From NCBI GenBank assembly GCA_964523145.1, contig CAZFYB010000006.1, positions 6,453 through 70,452 of the forward strand: DNA of 64,000 bases, given 5' to 3'. The notes below the pieces were generated by a model, which made no database searches, had not been told where the DNA came from, and saw only the letters and a list, made by a program, of their open reading frames with translations. Positions 35,405 to 45,344 of the stretch are shown here, piece after piece. The translations under genes and the position numbers were made by a program. Position 1 is the stretch's first letter. Each line of letters opens with the position of its first letter. Source of the stretch: Microsaccharimonas sp964523145. Its GTDB lineage: Bacteria; Patescibacteriota; Saccharimonadia; Saccharimonadales; Saccharimonadaceae.

Positions 35405-35791
35405 TTATTTACGTGGCGTAGTAATATTCGCTTCGCCGCCGTATTCAGGCAGCACAATCTTGTCAGATTCACCAGCAAGTAGTCGTTCAACGCCAACTTT
35501 TTCCCAATCGTTACCCGTTGCCCCAACAATAGGAATAGCTTCAGAGTAGGCAACAGTATTCAGCACAGTAATGCCAATGCGAAGGCCCGTAAAACTACCC
35601 GGGCCCTTATACGCCACCAAGCCGGTGAGGTCTTTCCATGTTTTCCCTTGCTCTTGAAGGGCATTTTGTATAAAGCCCAGTAAGCCATTCGCCAGGTCTC
35701 TATTCGCCTCCCATTCAGTAGTATAGCGAGTATCACCCTCTATAAGCACAAGGTAGCACGTAGGCGTTGAAGTGTTTAGCAGTAGAATCAT
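35405..35791 (-). CDS. tsaB: TsaB, N-terminal domain only
   Basis: A 128-residue protein, half the usual length of TsaB. It has the N-terminal ASKHA fold (ILLLNTSTPTCYL and GPGSFTGLRIGIT near residues 64-76), but the second domain is missing. TsaB works with TsaD and TsaE to make the t6A modification of ANN-decoding tRNAs. The ATG overlaps tsaE by 4 bases. The short form is probably genuine, since no frameshifted remainder is seen downstream. Confidence 0.88.
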   Translation of the reverse strand: MILLLNTSTPTCYLVLIEGDTRYTTEWEANRDLANGLLGFIQNALQEQGKTWKDLTGLVAYKGPGSFTGLRIGITVLNTVAYSEAIPIVGATGNDWEKVGVERLLAGESDKIVLPEYGGEANITTPRK

Positions 35792-36222
35792 AGTGCCGCT
35801 TGCAAATCCTCGGGTACATCAATCGTACGGATCGCTTCAGTCGGTGCTTGAAAACGAAGGCTATAACGATTTTCAGGCAGCGCACCCTCGACAATATCTG
35901 CCCACTCAATCACGGTCACTGTGGTTATATCATTTATCATTTCGCTGACTTCATTTGCTAAAATACCCGGATCAGTTAATCGGTAAAAGTCATAATGCAC
36001 TAGTTGCAACCCATCGCGGGCATCGTACACCCGACTAATGGTAAAACTAGGGCTTTGTACAGCTTCTTCAATGCCGAGCCCAATAGCTAACCCTTTTACA
36101 AATGTAGTTTTGCCCGCACCAACATCACCAATTAATTCAAATACTTCACCACCTTTAAGCGATCGGCCAATCTGTTCGCCGTATAGTTTCATCGCTTCTC
36201 TGGTTTTTACCTCTATAATCAT
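35788..36222 (-). CDS. tsaE: TsaE, t6A synthesis ATPase
   Basis: A 144-residue P-loop ATPase with LIGDVGAGKTTFVKGLA (near residues 32-48), the SPSFTISRVY segment and HYDFYRL, all typical of TsaE/YjeE. It powers the TsaB/TsaD/TsaE cycle. A TATAAT (36231-36236, complement) lies 8 bases before the ATG (leaderless). Forms an operon with tsaB. Confidence 0.95.
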   Translation of the reverse strand: MIIEVKTREAMKLYGEQIGRSLKGGEVFELIGDVGAGKTTFVKGLAIGLGIEEAVQSPSFTISRVYDARDGLQLVHYDFYRLTDPGILANEVSEMINDITTVTVIEWADIVEGALPENRYSLRFQAPTEAIRTIDVPEDLQAAL

Positions 36223-36290
36223 CTTGAAATATTATAGCACCATAACCTAGTACTTTTATGCTCATTACTTTATAGTAGAGCGTAACCATT

Positions 36291-38075
36291 ATGCGCATTT
36301 CCGATACTATCCTGGAAACGTTGCTTGGGCGGGCAAAACTTGTAACTCCTGAGCAGTTATCTACCTTAAAAGAAGAGGCGGATCGTTCAAAGCGCCCTTT
36401 GCAAGAGGTCGTTTTAGATCAACATATCGCTGATGAAAAGACGATAGTCAAAGCTTTTTCTGAATACGCCGATGTGCCCTTTGTTGAAATCAACCCCCAG
36501 ACTGTTCCAAGCGAAACATTAAAACTGATCCCTGAACGGGTTGCTCGCCAATACATGGCGGTTCTATTTAACGTTGATGGTGATGGTGTTCGCCACCTTG
36601 CTATGGAAGACCCTGACGATGTTCAGGCTATTAACTTTATTCAAAAAGAAATTGGTACAAACTCACGCATATATATTGCAACGAAAGACAATATTCTTGC
36701 GGTTCTAGACATGTACCGCGGCGATGTGAACAAAGAGCTTAATGAAGTTATTGAAGTTCAACGCGAAAACGAAGAAGCAACAACAAACGATTCCGGTGAA
36801 CAGGATATTTCTGAAGATTCACCAATTGCCCAAACAGTAAACCTGCTTCTTGAATACGCCATTCGTTCTCACGCCAGCGATGTTCATATTGAGCCTCGTG
36901 AAGAGTACGTACAGGTGCGTTACCGAATCGATGGTGTCCTGAAAGAAGTGAACCGTTTGCCACGAAATGTATTGGGCGCCCTTATTAGCCGTATCAAGAT
37001 TCTTGCAAACCTAAAAATTGACGAACGTCGTGTACCACAAGATGGTCGTTTCAAGATTACTGTCGGTGGGCGTCAGTATGCTCTTCGTGTCAGTTCATTG
37101 CCAATTGTCGATGGCGAGAAGGTCGTTATGCGTATTCTCGATGAATCCAACCAAGCAGTTTCACTTGAGCAATTAGGGTATTGGGGTAAAGCCATGGAAG
37201 ACATCTTGCGCGAAATGAAACAACCCGATGGGATCGTCCTCGTTACCGGGCCTACCGGTAGTGGTAAGTCCACCAGTTTGTTTAGTATCTTAACCATGCT
37301 TAATAAACCAAATGTTAATATCTCTACTATCGAAGATCCGGTTGAGTATAAGATTCTTGGCGTGAACCAGACCCAGACCAACATGAAAGCCGGCATGACC
37401 TTTGCTAACGGCCTTCGCGCCTTGCTCCGTCAAGACCCTAATATCATTATGATTGGTGAGGTCCGTGACGGCGAAACCGCTAACCTGGCAATCCAGGCTG
37501 CACTTACCGGGCACATGGTGTTTAGTACGCTGCACACCAACAATGCGGCAACCACCCTTCCTCGTTTACTCGACATGGGCATCGAGCCATTCCTTATCGC
37601 CAGTACCGTCCGTGCCGTCATTGGGCAAAGGCTAGTACGACGACTCCACCGTGAATCACGCCAGAACTATGTTCCAACCGAAGACGAAAAAGCATCACTC
37701 ATTAAACTCTTTAACCTTCGCGAAGGTGAAGATTTCAAAATCATTCATGAACTTGAAAAACAAGCGGCCGCTGCTGGCTTAGGTGGCGATACTCCGCTGA
37801 GTACTGACGAAAACGGCATTAAATCACTATGGCGCGCCAACCGTAACTTTAATGAAGATGACGTCCAAGAGGGATACAGGGGTCGAATTGGTGTCTACGA
37901 AGTGCTCGCCAACTCTGATACTGTACAAAAACTTATTATGGCCCATGCCACTAGTAGCCAGATTCAAGAACAAGCGATCAAAGAGGGCATGATAACCATG
38001 CAAATCGATGGTTTAATTAAGGCGCTGCGCGGCGAAACAACAATCGAAGAAGTCCTTCGTGTGAGTCGAGACTAA
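36291..38075 (+). CDS. pilB: Type IV pilus assembly ATPase PilB
   Basis: A 594-residue GspE/PilB: an N-terminal MshEN/T2SSE_N domain, an ATPase with Walker A GPTGSGKST (near residues 320-328), the Asp box, Walker B (IIMIGEVRD), and His boxes. The zinc-binding tetra-Cys is absent. It drives pilus extension. First gene of the pil operon; a TATAGT at 36271-36276 is a possible -10. Confidence 0.96.
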   Translation: MRISDTILETLLGRAKLVTPEQLSTLKEEADRSKRPLQEVVLDQHIADEKTIVKAFSEYADVPFVEINPQTVPSETLKLIPERVARQYMAVLFNVDGDGVRHLAMEDPDDVQAINFIQKEIGTNSRIYIATKDNILAVLDMYRGDVNKELNEVIEVQRENEEATTNDSGEQDISEDSPIAQTVNLLLEYAIRSHASDVHIEPREEYVQVRYRIDGVLKEVNRLPRNVLGALISRIKILANLKIDERRVPQDGRFKITVGGRQYALRVSSLPIVDGEKVVMRILDESNQAVSLEQLGYWGKAMEDILREMKQPDGIVLVTGPTGSGKSTSLFSILTMLNKPNVNISTIEDPVEYKILGVNQTQTNMKAGMTFANGLRALLRQDPNIIMIGEVRDGETANLAIQAALTGHMVFSTLHTNNAATTLPRLLDMGIEPFLIASTVRAVIGQRLVRRLHRESRQNYVPTEDEKASLIKLFNLREGEDFKIIHELEKQAAAAGLGGDTPLSTDENGIKSLWRANRNFNEDDVQEGYRGRIGVYEVLANSDTVQKLIMAHATSSQIQEQAIKEGMITMQIDGLIKALRGETTIEEVLRVSRD

Positions 38076-38076
38076 T

Positions 38077-39303
38077 ATGACACGATTTTCTTATACTGCC
38101 TCTGATGATCAGCATAATGTCGTTAAAGGTCAAACCGAACTTCCCGACCGTTCATCAGTTATTGCTGCACTTGCAAAACAGAACCTTCGCCCGATCAGCA
38201 TTAAACAGCTAAAAGACAAAAAGGGCTCATTTGATTTCAACCACTTGTTCGAACCTTCTAAAGTAAAGCAAGACCACCTCGTAGCCTTTACGCGTCAGCT
38301 AAGTGCCATGGTGGGCGCTGGAGTACCACTATTAAGGTCGCTGAGCTCACTCGAAAAGCACGCAGAGGACCAAGCCCTTAAAAAGATCCTGGGAACTGTC
38401 GTGAAAGATGTTGAAGGTGGTATGACGCTTGGTGATGCCCTCAATAAGCATCCTTCTACTTTTAATGATATTTATGTAAACATGGTGCGTGCCGGTGAAG
38501 CAGCCGGTATTCTTGACGACATTCTAAAACGCCTCGCAGCTCAACAGGAAAAAAGCTCAGCCATTCGCAAAAAAGTAAAAAGCGCTATGACCTACCCTAT
38601 GGTACTAGTCATTATTACCGTTGGTGCTTTCTTTGGACTAATGATTTTCGTTATCCCGCAAATTGGTAAAATTCTTACCGACCTAGGTGGCCCTGATGCA
38701 GAACTCCCAGGCATCACCCTCTTCATGCTTGGCATCAGCCACATTATCACCACCTATTGGTACATAGTATTCCCTATTATCGGCGGTACTGTTTTTGCCT
38801 TTATCCGCTATATTAAAACGCCACGAGGTAAACGACAATTCCACACCCTCATCCTTAAAGTGCCGGGTATTAGTACTATTGTTAAAAAGATTACTATTGC
38901 TCGATTTGCCCGTACCTTTTCGGCGCTTATGGGTGCCGGTGTTGCCGTACTTGAGTCATTGAACGTATCCTCAAGAGCTGTGGGTAATGTTTTATATGAA
39001 GAAGCTATCAAAAACGCCGCTAAAGAAGTAAAGAATGGTAAATCACTCGCTGCAACCATTGATAATAATCCACTATTCCCTTCTATTGTTGCGCAGATGC
39101 TCGCGGTTGGTGAAGAAACAGGACAAACTGATACTGTATTAATTAAGGTTGCTGAATTTTACGAAGAAGAAGTCGACCTGGCGATTGAAGGTATTAGCTC
39201 TATTATCGAGCCAGCCATGATTGTGGTGATGGGTGGAATGGTAGGACTTATCGCCGCAAGTGTGATGCTCCCGATTTCACAATTGTCTTCAAATATCCAG
39301 TAA
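38077..39303 (+). CDS. pilC: Type IV pilus inner-membrane platform PilC
   Basis: A 408-residue protein with two T2SF domains (about residues 70-190 and 270-395) and three membrane segments (near 172-192, 222-245 and 375-398). It anchors the PilB motor. One base after pilB's stop. Confidence 0.95.
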   Translation: MTRFSYTASDDQHNVVKGQTELPDRSSVIAALAKQNLRPISIKQLKDKKGSFDFNHLFEPSKVKQDHLVAFTRQLSAMVGAGVPLLRSLSSLEKHAEDQALKKILGTVVKDVEGGMTLGDALNKHPSTFNDIYVNMVRAGEAAGILDDILKRLAAQQEKSSAIRKKVKSAMTYPMVLVIITVGAFFGLMIFVIPQIGKILTDLGGPDAELPGITLFMLGISHIITTYWYIVFPIIGGTVFAFIRYIKTPRGKRQFHTLILKVPGISTIVKKITIARFARTFSALMGAGVAVLESLNVSSRAVGNVLYEEAIKNAAKEVKNGKSLAATIDNNPLFPSIVAQMLAVGEETGQTDTVLIKVAEFYEEEVDLAIEGISSIIEPAMIVVMGGMVGLIAASVMLPISQLSSNIQ

Positions 39304-39361
39304 AGCTCCCGTTGTTATTGCGCTCATGCTATAATACGGAGGTAATTTCATTCGTGGGCAT

Positions 39362-40420
39362 ATGTCAAAATTCTTCTATAAAGATAAACCAATTATCGGT
39401 CTGGATGTCAGTAGTACTGGCATTAAACTCATGTCTGTCGATTCAAAACGATGGCTTGTTAACGGATATGGTTCCCTCGATCTCGACCCACTTAAAGTAA
39501 AAGAAGCTCTTGAAAACGAAGAGTCAACCTATCTTACTGATAACATTAAGCTGTTAAAAGAAAAAAATATTATCGGCACCCTACCTAGTAACAGGGTAGC
39601 TATTGCTATTCCTACCGCTCGTAGTTACACCCGCACCTTTACTCTGCCTTCTTCGGCCGAAAAATCTCTCGATGAAGCGGTTATTCTTGAGGCAGAACAA
39701 TATATTCCCATTCCCTCTTCAACACTGTATATCGATTACCAAATTGTTGAACGACAACGTAAAACAATCACCGTACTTATGAGTGCGGTTTCAAAAGTTA
39801 TCGTTGATAATATTACCCGAAGCGCCGAAGCCGCTGGTTTACAGCCCGTTCTTATCGAACCAAGCATTACCTCAGTTGGTCGACTCCTTACAAACACCGA
39901 AGACGGCTCACTTCCTACAGCAGTCGTTGATATCGGCCCAGCAAGTACCGACATCGCTATTCTTGATCGTGGAGCGATCCGCGTTACCGGCGGATTGGCC
40001 GTTGGTGGAAACACTTTCACTTTAGATATCGCTAAAAAGCTTAATGTTGCGCTTGAAAATGCCCATCAGTTAAAGGTTCTTAATGGGCTCAGCGCTGGAC
40101 CACGCCAACAAAAACTTCGTGAAGCGTTAACACCAAGCCTTGAACGTATATTGTCTGAAACGAAAAAAGTTATGCGTTATTACAACGAACGAATTAGCTC
40201 AGAACGAAAAATAGAGCAGCTATTAGTTGTAGGCGGTGGTAGTAATATGCCTGGTATCGGCGAATTCTTTACCGATAGCCTGGTTATGCCCGCCCGTGTA
40301 GCAAGCCCATGGCAAAAACTTGATTTTGGTAAACTCCAAGAACCGCCAAAACAATTCCGCTCTCGTTACTTAACGGTCGCTGGTATTGCAAGCGTTCAAC
40401 CGGGGAATATTTGGAAATGA
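39362..40420 (+). CDS. pilM: Type IV pilus assembly protein PilM
   Basis: A 352-residue actin-like (FtsA/PilM) ATPase: IGLDVSSTGIKLM (residues 13-25), VVDIGPASTDIAIL (near 183-196) and LLVVGGGSNMPG (near 286-297). It links the motor complex to PilN at the membrane. A TATAAT at 39330-39335 suggests an internal promoter. Its TGA overlaps the next ATG. Confidence 0.94.
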   Translation: MSKFFYKDKPIIGLDVSSTGIKLMSVDSKRWLVNGYGSLDLDPLKVKEALENEESTYLTDNIKLLKEKNIIGTLPSNRVAIAIPTARSYTRTFTLPSSAEKSLDEAVILEAEQYIPIPSSTLYIDYQIVERQRKTITVLMSAVSKVIVDNITRSAEAAGLQPVLIEPSITSVGRLLTNTEDGSLPTAVVDIGPASTDIAILDRGAIRVTGGLAVGGNTFTLDIAKKLNVALENAHQLKVLNGLSAGPRQQKLREALTPSLERILSETKKVMRYYNERISSERKIEQLLVVGGGSNMPGIGEFFTDSLVMPARVASPWQKLDFGKLQEPPKQFRSRYLTVAGIASVQPGNIWK

Positions 40421-40977
40421 TAAATTTACTCGCAACCAATAAAAAGAATGAAATACGCGCAGCACGTAATAACGTATTACTTATGCGCTATATCTGGATG
40501 TTGATTTTGGCAATTGTATTTATACTAAGCGTGTTATATGTTTCTTATAACGTCCTTGCGCAAACAAAAGCGAACAACGACATACTTATCGAATCAAATG
40601 ATACCAAGGCTGGTGTATATAGCACCACCAAGGCTCAAGTTGACAGTTTAAGCTCTAGCCTTTCTGAGACAAAAACTATACTTGATCAAGAAATATTGTA
40701 TTCTAAAGTACTCGTTAAACTTGGCCAACAAATGCCTCCGGGAACTATTATCGATACACTTACATTAAACCAAGCTGCGTTTGCGGGCACCCCTGTCAGT
40801 GTCAAGGTATACGCAAAAACCTCAAATGATGTCGTGACGCTTCGCTCGCAATTCCAGTCTTCGCCCCTCTTTAGTTCTGTTAACTTCCAATCTGTTGTTG
40901 AAAACGGTGGCGGTATCGAAGGCTACCCTGTCAGCATCGATATGACACTTACACTAAATAAGGCGGCGGCACGATAA
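40417..40977 (+). CDS. pilN: PilN-like pilus assembly protein
   Basis: About 186 residues, MINLLATNKKNEIRAAR onward: the INLL motif is the PilM-binding motif of PilN. One membrane segment (about 24-44) and an extracytoplasmic domain. I choose the ATG at 40417, which overlaps pilM's stop, over an upstream TTG. Confidence 0.85.
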   Translation: MINLLATNKKNEIRAARNNVLLMRYIWMLILAIVFILSVLYVSYNVLAQTKANNDILIESNDTKAGVYSTTKAQVDSLSSSLSETKTILDQEILYSKVLVKLGQQMPPGTIIDTLTLNQAAFAGTPVSVKVYAKTSNDVVTLRSQFQSSPLFSSVNFQSVVENGGGIEGYPVSIDMTLTLNKAAAR

Positions 40978-41519
40978 TGGCTCAAAAATCATTTAAACCA
41001 CAAAACCTAAAAGGTATCCTCGTATTTATTCTCATTCTCGTACTGGTTGGTGGTGGCGCACTATTTTACTTTGGCTTAAAAGAAGTGCGTACGTTCGCTA
41101 TTGAAGTAAGCCACTCGAGCTCAGACGCCGAAGCGAGTGGTCAACAAATCCAAGCATTACAAGCCCTCAAAGGTCAGCTTGCAGAAAGTGAAGCACTAGT
41201 TGCAAAGGCGAACATGCTTCTCGCTTCACCCGAGACGTATCAAACCCAAGCTCTCAGTGATGTACGTACGTATGCTGCGGCCAGTGGTATCACTATCGAA
41301 AAGATCGACTTTAGCGAAGTAACCCCTGGTGTTGATAGAGGTATGGTCGTAGCACTTGCCGAACCGGTATCGTATGCAAAATTAATTATTTTCCTTGATG
41401 CCATTGAAGGTAATATTCCAAAAATGCAGGTTACCAGCCTATCTCTTAGCCACCTATCGGGCGGAAGCGCCGATTCAGTTGAAGTAGGTGATATTAACAT
41501 AACAATTGCGACAAGGTAG
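40977..41519 (+). CDS. pilO: PilO-like pilus assembly protein
   Basis: A 180-residue bitopic protein: cytoplasmic lead, one membrane helix (about 14-35), coiled-coil (about 45-75), and a PilO-like ferredoxin-fold C terminus. Assigned mainly from its place after pilN. The ATG shares its first base with pilN's stop. Confidence 0.75.
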   Translation: MAQKSFKPQNLKGILVFILILVLVGGGALFYFGLKEVRTFAIEVSHSSSDAEASGQQIQALQALKGQLAESEALVAKANMLLASPETYQTQALSDVRTYAAASGITIEKIDFSEVTPGVDRGMVVALAEPVSYAKLIIFLDAIEGNIPKMQVTSLSLSHLSGGSADSVEVGDINITIATR

Positions 41520-41523
41520 AACT

Positions 41524-41814
41524 ATGGAAAAGAAATCATCTATGAATAAACTTTCTAAACCTATCGGAGCACTGTTTCGCAGGTTTCACCTTACCCTTTT
41601 CTTCGTGCTTATCGTTGCCTGTCTTGCAAGCGCAGTACTGCTTATAAACAATACACTCGATACAACTGCTGAAGAGCGTGGGTACGTTTCACCAATTAAC
41701 GCGGGGACAATCGACCAAGCCACTCTTGAGCGTGTTCAGCAGCTTCACACGAGCGCTGATGATACTTCTTTTCCCGATATCCCTGAAGGTCGCACCAATC
41801 CCTTTGGTGAGTAA
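41524..41814 (+). CDS. Small membrane protein of the pil operon
   Basis: About 96 residues from the ATG at 41524, with one membrane helix (about 22-45) and a short extracytoplasmic tail. Position suggests a PilP-like or accessory role; sequence gives no support beyond that. Confidence 0.55.
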   Translation: MEKKSSMNKLSKPIGALFRRFHLTLFFVLIVACLASAVLLINNTLDTTAEERGYVSPINAGTIDQATLERVQQLHTSADDTSFPDIPEGRTNPFGE

Positions 41815-41859
41815 ACAGTAGTAGCGACAGTTCGCAAAAAAGCTTATACTATATACATA

Positions 41860-42435
41860 ATGCTCATCCTAGGAACACGATTAAGCAATACCCCTGTCAT
41901 GAGCCTCCAAACTGGTGGGCGATTAGCCAGCACGCAAAAGCCAATTATTGACCCGGGTACCTTAAAAATCATTGCTTATGAAGTTGAAGGGGCTTTACTG
42001 AGTGAACGCCCAGCACTTCTCCGTACTGCTGATATTCGCGAATTTGGTCGCATTGGCATGATTATTAATAGCAATGACGAAATTATAGGTTTACATGATG
42101 TTATTAAAATCGAAAAACTCTATGACCTTGGGTTCCCACTCATTGGTATGACAGTTGTTGACGATCAAAAACACCGCCTCGGTAAAGTCGAGGATTATAC
42201 CGTTGATACCAGTAGTTTTGTTATTCAACAGCTCACGGTAAAAAGAGGGTTCTTAAAAGGTTTAACGGATACCGGATTACTTATCAGCCGCACCCAAATT
42301 CTTGAAATTAATGATGATACTATCGTGGTGAAATCACCCACTAAAAAGAGTGCCGAGCCTATCATGCAGGCTACTCGAACTGAATTTGTGAATCCGTTTC
42401 GTTCCCCTCAACCACAGACAGAACAAAAATCTTAG
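41860..42435 (+). CDS. PRC-barrel domain protein
   Basis: A 191-residue protein with two PRC-barrel-like repeats (about residues 1-80, and 90-155 with LIGMTVVDDQKHRLGKVEDY). PRC barrels bind RNA or protein, as in RimM. A TATACT (41845-41850) lies 9 bases before the ATG. It converges with recX and overlaps it by 4 bases. Role unknown. Confidence 0.8.
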   Translation: MLILGTRLSNTPVMSLQTGGRLASTQKPIIDPGTLKIIAYEVEGALLSERPALLRTADIREFGRIGMIINSNDEIIGLHDVIKIEKLYDLGFPLIGMTVVDDQKHRLGKVEDYTVDTSSFVIQQLTVKRGFLKGLTDTGLLISRTQILEINDDTIVVKSPTKKSAEPIMQATRTEFVNPFRSPQPQTEQKS

Positions 42436-43082
42436 GTATTTTGCTGTTCTTGATACAAAGCTATAGCTTCTTTAATATCGTCATAGTTGAAGCCTTGTCG
42501 TGCTAAATACGCGATAAGTTTTTGCTCATCAGGGTACCGACTCGCCTTTTTGGTAATAATTTTAATAATCTCCGAGTCATCAGTTCGCTCAGATTCTTGA
42601 ATAAACCGTTCTACGATAGAATTTTCAACACCTTTAGCCCGAAGCTCAGCTTGTAATTTACGTTTACTGATACCTTTTCGCATTTGCCGGTTTTCAACCC
42701 AAAAACGCGTGAATTTTTCATCATCTACGTAACCTTTTTGAACGAGACGCTCAAAAACCCTATCAGTAAGGGCCTTTGATGCACCTTTTCGGATTGTGCC
42801 CATTTTCGTAGGGACATCGCGAGTTTTACGATAGAGGTACTGCCCCATTTCATGCAAACTACGAGGGCGCATAAGTGAATACTCAAGCGCCCTGGTGTAG
42901 AGCTTACCGAATTGGCTTTCTTCTTCGAGCTGAGTAAGTTCTTCTTCGGTATATTCGTTACCGGTTTTCACCCCTAGCTCTACAAGTTGCGTGATATCAA
43001 GTGAAAACCGATACTTTCCATCTACCGAAACGTTAACGCGATTTTTATCGCGGGCTTGAACGGAGATGGAGGTAATTTTCAT
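42432..43082 (-). CDS. recX: RecA regulator RecX
   Basis: A 216-residue RecX: three-helix tandem repeats, with LEYSLMRPRSLHEMGQYL (near residues 66-83), LVQKGYVDDEKFTRFWVENR (near 112-131) and LRAKGVE. It limits RecA filaments. 20 bases downstream of recA, so cotranscribed. Confidence 0.93.
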   Translation of the reverse strand: MKITSISVQARDKNRVNVSVDGKYRFSLDITQLVELGVKTGNEYTEEELTQLEEESQFGKLYTRALEYSLMRPRSLHEMGQYLYRKTRDVPTKMGTIRKGASKALTDRVFERLVQKGYVDDEKFTRFWVENRQMRKGISKRKLQAELRAKGVENSIVERFIQESERTDDSEIIKIITKKASRYPDEQKLIAYLARQGFNYDDIKEAIALYQEQQNT

Positions 43083-43102
43083 ACTTCAATGGAGCGCGTA
43101 AT

Positions 43103-44152
43103 TTACGCTGCTTCTTCGGCAACCTTCTTACGAACCTTAGCTTCGATCTCTTCAAGGACCTTAGGGTTGGCAGATAGGTAGGTTTTGCTTGCTTCACGAC
43201 CTTGGCCAATTTTTGCATCAGCGTAGTCGAACCATGCGCCACTTTTGCCAACAATACCATGCTGTACAGCGAGGTCGAGTACATCACCGGTACGCGAGAT
43301 ACCCTCGTTATACATGATATCGAATTCAGCAACACGGAAAGGAGGAGCAATCTTGTTTTTCACAATCTTGACCTTGGTTCTGTTACCGATTATATCTTCG
43401 CCTGATTTAATTTGCCCGGTACGGCGGATATCCATACGTACAGACGCGTAAAACTTTAAGGCATTACCACCAGTAGTGGTTTCTGGGTTACCAAACATAA
43501 CACCAATTTTCATACGGATCTGATTAATAAAGATAACAATAGTATTACTTTTATTAATAATACCAGTTAATTTACGGAGTGCTTGGCTCATAAGGCGAGC
43601 TTGTAGACCCATGTGGCTATCACCCATTTCGCCGTCAATTTCAGCTTGTGGCACCAATGCCGCAACCGAGTCGATAACAACAAGGTCAACAGCGCTAGAG
43701 CGTACCAAAGTTTCAACAATCTCTAGGGCTTGTTCACCGTTATCTGGCTGTGCAACCAGGAGGTTATCGGTATCAACACCTAAGCGGCGTGCGTACGCAG
43801 GGTCAAGAGCATGCTCGGCATCAACGAAGGCTGCTGTGCCACCTTGTTTTTGAATTTCAGCAATCGCATGCAACGTTAGTGTTGTTTTACCTGATGATTC
43901 AGGACCATACACTTCAACAATGCGCCCTTTTGGATAACCACCACCAAGTGCAAGGTCGAGACCAAGTGTACCACTACTGATCAATTCAACATCAACAGTT
44001 TGCGTATCACCTAATCGGCGAATTGCACCATCGCCAAATTGTTTATTAATTTGCTCTTGTGCTAGGCCTAATGCCTTTAATTTGCCTTCGTTAACTGGTG
44101 AACCTGTAGTTTTCGCACCAGCATCAGACTTGTCAGCTTTCTTGGTCGCCAT
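43103..44152 (-). CDS. recA: Recombinase RecA
   Basis: A 349-residue RecA: Walker A GPESSGKTT (near residues 84-92), Walker B LVVIDSVAAL, the NQIRMKIG loop region, and a C-terminal helical tail. It does homologous recombination and triggers the SOS response where LexA is present. A TATAAT (44183-44188, complement) and a GAGGG ribosome site precede the ATG. Confidence 0.98.
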   Translation of the reverse strand: MATKKADKSDAGAKTTGSPVNEGKLKALGLAQEQINKQFGDGAIRRLGDTQTVDVELISSGTLGLDLALGGGYPKGRIVEVYGPESSGKTTLTLHAIAEIQKQGGTAAFVDAEHALDPAYARRLGVDTDNLLVAQPDNGEQALEIVETLVRSSAVDLVVIDSVAALVPQAEIDGEMGDSHMGLQARLMSQALRKLTGIINKSNTIVIFINQIRMKIGVMFGNPETTTGGNALKFYASVRMDIRRTGQIKSGEDIIGNRTKVKIVKNKIAPPFRVAEFDIMYNEGISRTGDVLDLAVQHGIVGKSGAWFDYADAKIGQGREASKTYLSANPKVLEEIEAKVRKKVAEEAA

Positions 44153-44222
44153 ATATTTTCCCTCACTTAATCTATATATCTATTATACGCACGCGAATCT
44201 TAATTTGCTATAATCTATAGAG

Positions 44223-44612
44223 ATGAAATACTCACGTGGATTTACCGTTATAGAACTGCTCATCGTTGTCGTCCTTATAGGAGCCGCCAGCGTACTGTTT
44301 TTTGTACAAAAAAATAATGTTGAAATTGCCGCACGCGACAACGAACGTAAAACAGCAATCAATGCTATGTACTACGGGTTAGAAGAGGTGTACTTTAAGG
44401 CGAATAACTATTACCCCCGTACACTGACCGCCGAAACCCTCCCCTCTGTTGACCCAGAATTATTCAACGACCCAAGTGGAGTAGCGATTGGTGAACGCGA
44501 TAGTAACTATACCTACGAAGCTACTAACTGCGAAGCTGACGCCTGCCAAAGCTATACCTTACGCACAACTCTTGAGAACGAAGACGATTTTATCAAAAAG
44601 AATCGCGACTAG
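44223..44612 (+). CDS. Type IV pilin-like protein (minor)
   Basis: A 129-residue prepilin: MKYSRGFTVIELLIVVVLIG holds the peptidase site and the N-terminal helix. A short globular part follows, with a C-terminal Cys pair (NCEADAC). A minor pilin or pseudopilin is likely. A TATAAT (44209-44214) lies 8 bases before the ATG. Confidence 0.85.
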   Translation: MKYSRGFTVIELLIVVVLIGAASVLFFVQKNNVEIAARDNERKTAINAMYYGLEEVYFKANNYYPRTLTAETLPSVDPELFNDPSGVAIGERDSNYTYEATNCEADACQSYTLRTTLENEDDFIKKNRD

Positions 44613-45328
44613 TCTTCGCCGACCGGTCGGCCATTCTTAAATGCCTCAACAGCATTGTTAAGTTCTGAAATATGTTCCTTAGGGCTCGCTACATACGTAA
44701 AACGATAGGTAGTTTCATCACCCTCGGTGCTGAGGCGTATATCACCGTAATTAAAAATATGCTGAAGTATACCATGTTGCGTATAACTGGCATCTTCAAT
44801 ATTCGTTAGGCTGACCGTTTGCTCTAAGCGCGAGAATAGGCTGTACTGTATTTCCTGGATCACACTCTCATTCGTAAGGAAAAACTTATTATTAACATAC
44901 ACATAATAGGCAACGAACATTCCCAAAGCGACAATAGCACTGAATAATAGTAACGGACCGGCCATAACAGCTGGGTCAGCTACCACGCCCGAAAGTGCAA
45001 ACATTACCGCAAATTCTGAATAGTTGATAAGTAACGCAAGTGCAAGTGCGATTAAAATCGAACCTATACCTAACGGTATCACCAATCCAATTGGGTGCCG
45101 GCGAACCGCGCTAATAATATACTCACCATCACTTAAATTAAGCATCGGATACGCCTTCTTAGACTGCTCGTGGCGCTCTTTAGCTGCTGGCGTAACAATA
45201 GGCTTCTCTGGGCTTACTGCGCGCGATACATGCACTACAGGTGGTTTTACGGGCTCAGACTTGGGTGGATGTGCATACAGGGGTCGCCCTTCAGCATCAT
45301 AGGCAACAGGTTGTGGGTCATTATTCAT
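44609..45328 (-). CDS. Membrane protein with bacterial PH-like domain
   Basis: About 239 residues from the ATG at 45326-45328. A proline-rich cytoplasmic lead, two membrane helices (near residues 106-128 and 140-165), and a PH-like domain (bPH2 type: NNKFFLTNESVIQEIQYSLFSR...LTNIEDASYTQHGI). Function unknown. The start is set by TATACT (45335-45340, complement) 6 bases before it; the longer open frame extends into ruvB. Confidence 0.8.
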   Translation of the reverse strand: MNNDPQPVAYDAEGRPLYAHPPKSEPVKPPVVHVSRAVSPEKPIVTPAAKERHEQSKKAYPMLNLSDGEYIISAVRRHPIGLVIPLGIGSILIALALALLINYSEFAVMFALSGVVADPAVMAGPLLLFSAIVALGMFVAYYVYVNNKFFLTNESVIQEIQYSLFSRLEQTVSLTNIEDASYTQHGILQHIFNYGDIRLSTEGDETTYRFTYVASPKEHISELNNAVEAFKNGRPVGED

Positions 45329-45344
45329 TAGTACAGTATAGCAA

